Both the position numbers and the translations under genes were made by a program. This document shows, in pieces, positions 37,402-44,163 of a stretch of DNA of 64,000 nucleotides. The notes beneath the pieces are model-generated. The model made no database searches. It was given only the letters and a program-made list of their open reading frames with translations, and had not been told where the DNA came from. The DNA is from Vogesella sp. XCS3 (lineage in GTDB: Bacteria > Pseudomonadota > Gammaproteobacteria > Burkholderiales > Chromobacteriaceae). Location of the stretch: the NCBI RefSeq assembly GCF_020616155.1, contig NZ_CP085530.1, positions 743,501 through 807,500 on the forward strand, in the 5' to 3' direction. The number at the start of each line of letters is the position of its first letter. Within the stretch, counting starts at the first letter, position 1.

Positions 37402-38454
37402 ATGACCCCCCATCATCATGCTGACGCTGGCGTCGCCGATGTAACAAATACGGCCAACATCATCCCCACCATTGCCCGCTCGTTACTGGGGCTGGTGGAA
37501 GATCGGGGCCATAGCCCAGAGCGCCTGTGCCAGGGCCTGGGCATCCGTTATGAAGATCTGCTGGCGTATCAGTTACGGCTGTCCCACAGGCAGGTGCGTG
37601 CCCTGATTCTGCGTGCGCAGCAGTTGCTGAACGAGCCGGCGCTGGGCCTGGCCGCCGGCGCCCGCGAAACGCCGGTGAGCTGGGGCGTGGCCGGCCTGGT
37701 CATGCTCACCTGCGAGACCATGGGCGAAGCCATGCGTTATGTGCTGGCGCACCAGCAGGAGGCGGGCACCATGGTGCAGCTACAGGTAAGCGAGCACGGC
37801 AACGAAATGCGCTTGCAACTGGTGAGCCACCGCTACGATTGGGAAATAGAAAACTACCTGATCGATGAAACCCTGGCCGGCGCCGTGGCGGTGGCGCGCT
37901 ATCTGCTAGGGCCGGACTTTCGGCCACTGCGTATCGACCTGGCGCGGGCCCAGCCACCACACCATGCCCAGTACCGCCGCTACTTTGCGTGCCCGGTACG
38001 CTTTGGCGCCGGCAGCAACCTGATGGTGTTCGAGGCCCACTGGCTGGGTGCCCGTTTACCGGGGTACGACCGCATCGCCAGCCAGGCATTGCGCCGGCAA
38101 CTGGACGCGCTGCTGCAGCCGGTGCCGGGGCGCCACCAGCTGATCGAAACCGTCAGCAACCATATCCGTTACGCCAGCGTGCAGGGTGATGACCAGCAGG
38201 CGGTGGCCAGTATGGTCAATGTCAGCGCGCGCTCGCTGCGCCGTCGGCTGGAGCAACAGGGCACCAGCTATCGCCACCTGCGCGACAGTACCCGTTACCA
38301 GGCCGCGTGCGAGCTGCTGGACAACACCACGCTGAGCCTGGCGGTGATTGCCGAACAGCTGGGCTATGCCGACGCCCGTTCGTTTCGCCGCGCGTTCAAG
38401 CGCTGGTCTGGCATGCTACCCAGCGATTACCGCCAGCGCCCGCGCGAGGGCTAG
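37402..38454 (+). CDS. AraC-family regulator with arabinose-binding-like N domain (OruR/ArgR-Pseudomonas type)
   Basis: A 350-residue transcription factor. The N-terminal ligand domain (about 40-215: ERLCQGLGIRYEDLLAYQLRLSHRQVR, ALGLAAGARETPVSWGVAG) is the family linked to OruR and related regulators. The C-terminal double HTH begins HIRYASVQGDDQQAVASMVNVSARSLRRRL and ends with the canonical IAEQLGYADARSFRRAFKRWSG. ATG 37402 follows GGAAAGACCCT. Being divergent from the RND operon suggests it controls pump expression; the inducer is unknown. Confidence 0.92.
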   Translation: MTPHHHADAGVADVTNTANIIPTIARSLLGLVEDRGHSPERLCQGLGIRYEDLLAYQLRLSHRQVRALILRAQQLLNEPALGLAAGARETPVSWGVAGLVMLTCETMGEAMRYVLAHQQEAGTMVQLQVSEHGNEMRLQLVSHRYDWEIENYLIDETLAGAVAVARYLLGPDFRPLRIDLARAQPPHHAQYRRYFACPVRFGAGSNLMVFEAHWLGARLPGYDRIASQALRRQLDALLQPVPGRHQLIETVSNHIRYASVQGDDQQAVASMVNVSARSLRRRLEQQGTSYRHLRDSTRYQAACELLDNTTLSLAVIAEQLGYADARSFRRAFKRWSGMLPSDYRQRPREG

Positions 38455-38491
38455 CCTTGCGTGGTGCATCAAGCGGCTGATGCGCACTGCA

Positions 38492-39523
38492 TCAGGCTTG
38501 CTGCTCAAAGCCCTGCAGCACGTTCACGGCGTTGATGCCGATTTCGTCCACCATATAGCCGCCTTCCATCACAAACAGCGTCGGCACGCCCACGGCGGCA
38601 ATGGCGGCGCCGATGCGGCTGAAATCGCCCGTACCCAGGCGGAAGTGGCTGATCGGGTCGCCTTCGTAGGTATCCACCCCCAGCGACACCACCAGCAGGT
38701 CGGGCCGGTATTGGCGCAGTTGGCCGCAAGCGTGTTGCAGCGCCTCGTCGTAGCCATCCCACGCCGTGCCGTGTGGCAGCGGGTAGTTCAGGTTAAAGCC
38801 CAAGCCGGCGCCACGGCCGGTTTCGTCGCGGTGGCCGGAAAAATACGGGTAGGAGCGGCGCGGGTCGCCGTGCAGCGACACAAACAGCACGTCGCTACGC
38901 TCGTAAAAGATGCTCTGCGTGCCGTTGCCGTGGTGAAAATCCACATCCAGCACCGCCACGCGCCGGCTGCCGTTGTCCAGGCTCCACTGCGCGGCAATGG
39001 CGGCGTTGTTCAGGTAGCAATAACCGCCCATATACTCGGCGGCGGCGTGGTGGCCGGGCGGGCGGCACAGGGCAAAGGCGCTGCGTTGGCCGCCATGCAG
39101 CAGGCTGGCGCCCGTTAGCGCCAGGTTGGCGCTGCTGCTTACGGCCTGCCATGTGCCGGCGGTAATGGCCACGCCGGCGTCCATGGCATAAAAGCCCAGC
39201 TTGCCGTCGATATATTCCGGCTCGATATCGCTACGCAAATCGCGCACCGGCCACACCAGTGGCAGCGCATCGTGGCTGTGGCCCAGCGCCTGCCACTCGG
39301 CCCAAGCCTGCTGCAAAAAGCGCACATAACGCGCGCTGTGCACGCGGGCGTAGTGTTGCGGCCCGAAAGCCTGCGGCGGCACGATATCGCCCAGCCCTAC
39401 CTGCAGGCTGCGCGCCAGCACGATTTCGGCACGCTGCGGCATTTCAAAACACGGCGACACCTTGCCGTCTTTCAGTTCGCTGGCGTGGTGCAGTTGGTGG
39501 TCGGGGCTGTAGACGGTCAGCAT
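38492..39523 (-). CDS. Acetylpolyamine amidohydrolase (histone-deacetylase family)
   Basis: A 343-residue zinc deacetylase that should release acetate from acetylputrescine, acetylcadaverine or acetylspermidine in the cytosol. Motifs: LCRPPGHHAA (catalytic His pair), AVLDVDFHHGNGTQ and VSLGVDTYEGDP (zinc Asp-His-Asp), and LHGDPRRSYPYFSGH, typical of the polyamine branch. Length matches characterised ApaH-type enzymes (about 341-346). It is divergent from an Lrp-type regulator 120 bp away, which may control it. Activity on other acetyl-amides cannot be excluded. Confidence 0.88.
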   Translation of the reverse strand: MLTVYSPDHQLHHASELKDGKVSPCFEMPQRAEIVLARSLQVGLGDIVPPQAFGPQHYARVHSARYVRFLQQAWAEWQALGHSHDALPLVWPVRDLRSDIEPEYIDGKLGFYAMDAGVAITAGTWQAVSSSANLALTGASLLHGGQRSAFALCRPPGHHAAAEYMGGYCYLNNAAIAAQWSLDNGSRRVAVLDVDFHHGNGTQSIFYERSDVLFVSLHGDPRRSYPYFSGHRDETGRGAGLGFNLNYPLPHGTAWDGYDEALQHACGQLRQYRPDLLVVSLGVDTYEGDPISHFRLGTGDFSRIGAAIAAVGVPTLFVMEGGYMVDEIGINAVNVLQGFEQQA

Positions 39524-39643
39524 GGTGGGCGCTCTTGTCAGAAAGGGATGCCAGATAGTCTACGGCGCACCGCTGGCAAAAATTTTGCTTTTCTTGCTAT
39601 TGTTGGCCAGCATCCAGAAAAGAAAACGGCTAGAACGGCAAAT

Positions 39644-40120
39644 ATGAAAAAAGAAAACCCCACCGCAGCGCTGGACGATACCGACCTGGCCATATTGCGG
39701 CATGTACAGCAAGACGGCGCACTGTCTACCCCGCAGCTGGCCGAGCGCCTGGCGCTAAGCGTGACACCGTGCTGGCGCCGCCTCAAACGGCTGCAGGACG
39801 ACGGCTATATCCGCGGCTACCAGGCCAACCTGGACCGCCGCCGCCTGGGCCTGGACGTGTTTGCCTACGTCAGCCTGAGCTTTGCCAGCGTAGGCAACCC
39901 GCAGCCCGCCGCATTCGAAGCCCTGGTACGCGACCACGCCCAGGTGCTGACATGCCACAAAGTCACCGGCAACGCCGACTACATGCTGCTGGTAGTGGCC
40001 AGCAACCTGGACCACTACAGCCAGTTTGTAGAGTGGCTGCGCGCCATCCCCGGTATACACACCATTCACTCCAACCTGGCGCTGAAAGAAGTGAAAGCAG
40101 ACTACCGCCTGCCGTTGTGA
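39644..40120 (+). CDS. Lrp/AsnC-family transcriptional regulator
   Basis: A 158-residue DNA-binding protein: an N-terminal winged HTH (LDDTDLAILRHVQQDGALST then PQLAERLALSVTPCWRRLKRLQDDGYI) and the C-terminal RAM ligand domain (VTGNADYMLLVVASNLDHYSQFV). ATG 39644 is taken over upstream in-frame starts that run into the divergent gene. Position opposite the acetylpolyamine amidohydrolase suggests it senses an amino acid or amine and controls that gene. Confidence 0.92.
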   Translation: MKKENPTAALDDTDLAILRHVQQDGALSTPQLAERLALSVTPCWRRLKRLQDDGYIRGYQANLDRRRLGLDVFAYVSLSFASVGNPQPAAFEALVRDHAQVLTCHKVTGNADYMLLVVASNLDHYSQFVEWLRAIPGIHTIHSNLALKEVKADYRLPL

Positions 40121-40125
40121 AACAC

Positions 40126-40203
40126 GCCCGCATAGGCCAGCGGCACATCTGGGGAAGGGCAAGCGTGTAGCCCGGATAAGCCAACGGCGCATCCGGGGAA
40201 GGG
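40126..40203. repeat. Two copies of a 34-bp REP-like repeat
   Basis: Units at 40126-40159 and 40170-40203 match at 29 of 34 positions with a period of 44. The core GCCCGGATAAGC...GCATCCGGGG folds on itself and resembles widespread intergenic REP-type elements. Confidence 0.6.
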
Positions 40204-40242
40204 GGTAGCACCGGCAAACAGGCAGTAGGCGGGAGTGAAGGC

Positions 40243-40290
40243 AAAAGGTTGGCCGCACGCCTTGTATAAGGGTGATGCGGCCAACCTTTT
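40243..40290. terminator. Hairpin built from two inverted AAGGTTGGCCGCA words
   Basis: AAAAGGTTGGCCGCA at 40243-40257 and its exact complement at 40276-40290 form a 15-bp stem with an 18-base loop and A/T-rich flanks, so it can terminate either strand. It lies between the Lrp gene and the AT-rich gene. Confidence 0.65.
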
Positions 40291-40366
40291 ATGGTGGGGT
40301 GGTCTGTCCCAGCTAGGTGAAGTTGGCTTCATTTGCTAGTCTCCCGCCCACAGGGGATGGTAATCA

Positions 40367-41446
40367 TTATTGATCGTTGAAATACCGAACCTTGTTTTCT
40401 ATCTGATCAATTAAGAAGCTCAAAACAGCTTTGAAGCTCTTTTCAGCATCAATGAGAGTGGACTTTCTTGTCTTTGCAAAAAATACCCCATCCACGAAAA
40501 AGAACAAGGTTTCTCCATCTTTACTAACGAAGCCATTGGTTTTGTCAATTCTAATAATGTCTCTAATTTCCCACTTTTGCTCCAGTGGGCATAGCTCGTA
40601 ATTACCATTGGCGGATTTGAATTCTAGGTTGGTTTTTAGCTCATTGAAATCAATCTCTGAAATTTCCCTCAAAAAACCATCCTTCAGGAATACGGATTTA
40701 TAATTTTCTATTTCGAAGAATGAGTAAATTATTTTTTCATCAGGATCTTTAAATTCCTCTATTCTTTGTATTACGTAAGGAATGGCGTTGTGTTTAAGAC
40801 AATTATTTATATCGATGTAGATGCTACATCTTACACCGGAGTTACTACAAGGGTTGCAATATAGGAAATTCATGCAGTTATGATATTGTGTTATCTCACT
40901 ACGGAATTCAAGGCTATTATTGTTGGGATCAAAAGCTAAGGAGGCTCTTTTTTTCTCTAAAACACCATACTCATGAAGTGTGCTTGATATGGCATCGGCC
41001 AGGTAACCAATCCAATAATGATAAAGATTGATGTCTTTTGCCTCAATACCACATTCTGCCTGCAGCCTTTCTTCGAATTTTTTCTTAAAAATATCTAGCG
41101 AAGATTTAGTCTTTTCTTCTTTTGTTAAGCAACTGTTTTCTATTAAGAAGCTCTTCCCAATTGGTCGATATTGAACCTTTCTTATTTTTCCTTTGCTCAC
41201 CCCGATGTTGATCATGCAGTAAATGCAATAATAGTCTATCAGTGATGACATTGAGTTCAGGATTGCATCGCCTAGAGCTTGGTTTAGAGTTTTGAGATCC
41301 TTATCTTTGTCAGGACTGCCAAACTTAAGGTAATTTTCAATACATAGGTTGTGCGTTCTCTCTCTCTGAGTCACTAGGGCGTGAATGTTTTCTATTTTCT
41401 GAAATATATCTGATTCTATTTTTTTTGAGATATCAAATTTTTCCAT
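40367..41446 (-). CDS. Unknown protein from an AT-rich insertion
   Basis: A 359-residue protein I do not recognise. It is rich in Lys, Ile, Asn and Phe. There is no signal peptide and no clear membrane helix. A cluster of cysteines lies in the middle (CMNFLYCNPCSNSGVRC, about residues 190-206, a possible zinc site) and more sit early (IDYYCIYCM). The base composition is far below the neighbourhood, which marks it as acquired. Its start lies in three tandem copies of ATGGAAA, each ATG opening a different frame. It carries none of the GTTGGCCGC words common elsewhere. A stand-alone defence or accessory gene is possible but unsupported. Confidence 0.7.
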   Translation of the reverse strand: MEKFDISKKIESDIFQKIENIHALVTQRERTHNLCIENYLKFGSPDKDKDLKTLNQALGDAILNSMSSLIDYYCIYCMINIGVSKGKIRKVQYRPIGKSFLIENSCLTKEEKTKSSLDIFKKKFEERLQAECGIEAKDINLYHYWIGYLADAISSTLHEYGVLEKKRASLAFDPNNNSLEFRSEITQYHNCMNFLYCNPCSNSGVRCSIYIDINNCLKHNAIPYVIQRIEEFKDPDEKIIYSFFEIENYKSVFLKDGFLREISEIDFNELKTNLEFKSANGNYELCPLEQKWEIRDIIRIDKTNGFVSKDGETLFFFVDGVFFAKTRKSTLIDAEKSFKAVLSFLIDQIENKVRYFNDQ

Positions 41447-41834
41447 TTTCCATTTTCCATATAATCAGGTAATCGATCCCCTTACTGCTGTTGCGGCCAT
41501 CCAGCTCGTGTTAATCCGCCAAACCGTCGAATTAGACCTCGATGCGGCAACAATCCTGGTGGCTAGGATGCGTAAAGTCGATGAAAGACTACATTCGCTG
41601 CTTATCTGTCACCCATCCACATAGGCACTATTGACTGCTTGGCCGACAAACCGAAGTCCACGTTCTTGCCAGTGCATAACTGTTTTATGAACGGTCAACA
41701 TCTCCAGCTCATGACGAAGGCCCCGCAACTGCAGGGCCTTTTCTTCGTGCAAAGCAAAATTTCATGCTTTGGCTATCGGAAATTGCAAACTTTGACTACA
41801 AAATTTCAATCTTTCCGATTTCTGACACCTCCTT
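41447..41834. other. Gap upstream of the AT-rich gene
   Basis: These 388 bases hold no supported gene. On the plus strand a frame without start codon (about 41463-41624) reads AAIQLVLIRQTVELDLD and stops; it may be a gene remnant left by the insertion. A terminator-like hairpin is at 41717-41745. Confidence 0.35.
41717..41745 (+). terminator. Terminator-like hairpin
   Basis: AAGGCCC/GGGCCTT with a ten-base loop is followed by TTCTTC. No intact plus-strand gene precedes it, which suggests it is left over from a lost gene. Confidence 0.55.
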
Positions 41835-42905
41835 TTAATCCCAGCTCAGCGCGCCGCCAGTCTGGTATTCGGTGACACGTGTCTCGAAGAAGTTTTTCTC
41901 TTTCTTCAGGTCGATCATTTCGCTCATCCACGGGAACGGGTTGTTCACGCCGGGGAACAGCTGGTCCAGGCCGATTTGCTGCATGCGGCGGTTGGCGATG
42001 AAGCGCAGGTATTCCTTGAACATGCTGGCGTTCAGGCCCAGTACGCCGCGTGGCATGGTGTCTTCGGCGTAGGCGTATTCCAGCTCTACGGCGTGCTTGA
42101 ACAGCTCGGTGATCTCGGCCTTGAAGCTGTCGGTCCAGATTTCCGGCTGTTCCAGCTTGATGGTGTTGATCAGGTCGATGCCGAAGTTGCAGTGCATGGA
42201 CTCGTCGCGCAGGATGTACTGGTACTGCTCGGCGGCGCCGGTCATCTTGTTCTGGCGGCCCAGCGCCAGGATTTGCACGAAGCCGACGTAGAAGAACAGG
42301 CCTTCCATGATGCAGGCAAACACGATCAGCGATTTCAGCAGGGTCTGGTCGGTTTCCAGGGTGCCGGTCTTGAATTCCGGGTTGCACAGCACGTTGATGA
42401 ACGGCAGCAGGAATTCGTCTTTGTCGCGGATGGATTTGATTTCGTTGTAGGCGTTGAATACTTCGCCTTCGTCCAGGCCCAGGCTTTCCACGATGTACTG
42501 GTAGGCGTGGGTGTGGATGGCTTCGTCAAAGGCCTGGCGCAGCAGGAACTGGCGGCATTCCGGGCTGGTGATCTGGCGGTAGGTGCCCAGTACGATGTTG
42601 TTGGCGGCCAGGCTGTCGGCGGTTACAAAGAAGCCCAGGTTGCGCTTGACGATGCGCATTTCGTCTTCGGACAGCTGGCCGGTTTTCCACTGTTCGATGT
42701 CGCGCTGCATGTTTACTTCTTGCGGCATCCAGTGGTTGGCGCACTGGGCCAGGTATTTTTCCCACGCCCATTTGTGCTTGAACGGTACCAGCTGGTTCAC
42801 GTCGGTTTTGCCGTTGATCACGCGTTTGTCTACGGCGTTTACACGGCCGGCTGCGGCGGCTGCCGGGGTGGCGGTAACAGGGGTGTCGTCGAAGGACAGG
42901 CTCAT
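41835..42905 (-). CDS. nrdB: Class I ribonucleotide reductase, beta subunit
   Basis: The radical-generating subunit that, with NrdA, makes deoxyribonucleotides. The 356-residue protein has the metal ligands Asp97, Glu128 and His131, the radical tyrosine at Tyr135 (DEAIHTHAY), and further ligands in ACIMEGLFF and DESMHCNFG. The surrounding sequence ([26 protein letters not shown]) resembles the Chlamydia-type lineage, whose members replace that Tyr by Phe and use Mn/Fe. Here both Tyr and Asp are kept, predicting a tyrosyl radical enzyme. CTGGAG precedes the ATG. A lipoprotein gene separates it from nrdA, an unusual arrangement. Confidence 0.95.
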   Translation of the reverse strand: MSLSFDDTPVTATPAAAAAGRVNAVDKRVINGKTDVNQLVPFKHKWAWEKYLAQCANHWMPQEVNMQRDIEQWKTGQLSEDEMRIVKRNLGFFVTADSLAANNIVLGTYRQITSPECRQFLLRQAFDEAIHTHAYQYIVESLGLDEGEVFNAYNEIKSIRDKDEFLLPFINVLCNPEFKTGTLETDQTLLKSLIVFACIMEGLFFYVGFVQILALGRQNKMTGAAEQYQYILRDESMHCNFGIDLINTIKLEQPEIWTDSFKAEITELFKHAVELEYAYAEDTMPRGVLGLNASMFKEYLRFIANRRMQQIGLDQLFPGVNNPFPWMSEMIDLKKEKNFFETRVTEYQTGGALSWD

Positions 42906-43041
42906 GGTTTGGCTCCAGTATTATCGGTTTGGGCGGGGGCGTTGGCGGCCCGCCCGGGTTGTCTGTTTGCGTGTAGCCGGTGCGTGTGGTGCTGGCCCGG
43001 GCTACGGTGGTGGCGCGCCGTCTGGTGGGAGGGCGCCGCGT

Positions 43042-43102
43042 CATCCCGAAACCGGCTGGGGGCAACCGGCTTGAGGATGGGTTGGCCGCGTGCGGCCAAC
43101 CT
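43042..43102. repeat. 61-bp repeat, copy 1 (nrdB side)
   Basis: Nearly identical to 43729-43789, with two or three differences. It contains an ACCGGCT...GGCAACCGGCT dyad and ends with the inverted word GGTTGGCCGC-GT-GCGGCCAACC. It follows the lipoprotein stop codon. Confidence 0.85.
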
Positions 43103-43113
43103 TGGGTACGGGT

Positions 43114-43692
43114 TTACTGCTGCACGCCTGGCAATAGTTGCGGCTGCACGCTGTTGCTATCGTTTACTTTCCACATGCGCTGCATATGGCCGTAGTCGCG
43201 CTGGCGCGAGTCCAGCACGGTGGTGTCGGGGCGGTAATCCAGGTTGAAGCGGATGTCGCCCAGGTACACGCTTTGGCCGGCTTGCACGCTGAACGGCAGG
43301 TTCAGCGGCAGGGTAACGATGCGCGGCACGTTGATGGCCAGGTCGTCACCACCGGTATCGCTGCGCCAGCGTGCTACCGCGTGGCCCAGCTGGTAGCGCC
43401 CGGGCGGCAGGGCCAGTAGCTGCAGCTTGCCGTCTGCCGAGGTGCTGCCCACCGGGCCAAAGATGGTGTCCTGGGCAAAGTCGGCGCGCAGGCTGCCTGA
43501 CAGTGCGTTGTCCACGCCGTACCAGTACAGCGTGGCGCTGGCGGTGTCTGGCGCGTAGGTGCGTACGGTCATGGCGACAATGGCATGGCCCTGGCCGGCT
43601 GGGGGCTGCACGCTGCCGCGCAGCTGGTCGGCGGTGGTGGCGCAGCCAGCCAGCAGGGTGGCCAGCGCGCAGGCAGCAAACAGTCGTGTCAT
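43114..43692 (-). CDS. Putative lipoprotein between nrdA and nrdB
   Basis: A 192-residue protein with signal peptide MTRLFAACALATLLAGC and a lipobox LAGC (Cys near residue 17). The mature part is beta-rich (HAIVAMTVRTYAPDTASATLYWYG, LLALPPGRYQLGHAVARW, SVYLGDIRFNLDYRP) and resembles carboxypeptidase-regulatory-like or transthyretin-like folds by pattern only. No function known to me. ATG 43692 follows CCGGAGAAA. It is bracketed by two 61-bp repeats, which makes it look like a cassette placed between the reductase genes. No obvious link to nucleotide metabolism. Confidence 0.82.
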   Translation of the reverse strand: MTRLFAACALATLLAGCATTADQLRGSVQPPAGQGHAIVAMTVRTYAPDTASATLYWYGVDNALSGSLRADFAQDTIFGPVGSTSADGKLQLLALPPGRYQLGHAVARWRSDTGGDDLAINVPRIVTLPLNLPFSVQAGQSVYLGDIRFNLDYRPDTTVLDSRQRDYGHMQRMWKVNDSNSVQPQLLPGVQQ

Positions 43693-43728
43693 GGTTTCTC
43701 CGGTGTGGCAGGCAGCTAGGCTGCCGGG

Positions 43729-43789
43729 CATCCCGAAACCGGCTGCGGGCAACCGGCTTGAGGATGGGTTGGCCGCATGCGGCCAACCC
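43729..43789. repeat. 61-bp repeat, copy 2 (nrdA side)
   Basis: Second copy of the repeat at 43042. Its end is a perfect 24-bp palindrome (43766-43789) made of GGGTTGGCCGCA and its complement. It lies upstream of the lipoprotein gene. Confidence 0.85.
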
Positions 43790-43798
43790 TGTACGGCG

Positions 43799-43894
43799 TT
43801 ACAGCAAGAAGAAAGTTTTCAGAATGATCAGGAGCGTTACAACTTGCTCAAGATTGACTTCCAACTTCCAGCTCTTCGTGGTCAGCTTTAGCAT
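43799..43894 (-). CDS. Possible 31-residue small membrane protein
   Basis: A short frame MLKLTTKSWKLEVNLEQVVT then LLIILKTFFLL with a hydrophobic C-terminal half. GGAA lies about 11 bases before the ATG. It stands alone in the nrdA-lipoprotein gap among hairpins. There is no homology evidence; it could be chance. Confidence 0.25.
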   Translation of the reverse strand: MLKLTTKSWKLEVNLEQVVTLLIILKTFFLL

Positions 43895-43973
43895 GGTGTT
43901 ATTCCATTCACTGAGCTGGCACCGGTGCCAACGTTAAATGTCGGCAAATTTATATAGCGCCTTGCGGGCGCTT

Positions 43974-44003
43974 GTGTGATCTGCCGGGCCCGGCAGATCA
44001 CAC
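43974..44003. repeat. Perfect 30-bp palindrome downstream of nrdA
   Basis: Fifteen bases, GTGTGATCTGCCGGG, are followed directly by their exact complement with no loop. A smaller hairpin GCGCC/GGCGC stands just before it at 43957-43971. Confidence 0.8.
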
Positions 44004-44133
44004 GTCGGCTTGGTTTCAAAAAGCAAGGTTACTTCTCACCGATATTGCCTGCTCGGTGGCTGCAGGGCTTTTTGATTCCTCACCTTCAGCGGCTTGCCAG
44101 CCGCCGTCCGGTATGGCTAATACCGAAATCTAC

Positions 44134-44155
44134 GGTCGGAGCCTTCGCTCCGACC
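44134..44155 (-). terminator. Hairpin just past nrdA
   Basis: A 9-bp stem GGTCGGAGC/GCTCCGACC with a tetraloop (GAAG on the minus strand) lies nine bases past the nrdA stop. No T tract follows, so it may protect the message rather than terminate. Confidence 0.5.
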
Positions 44156-44163
44156 AAACTTCC

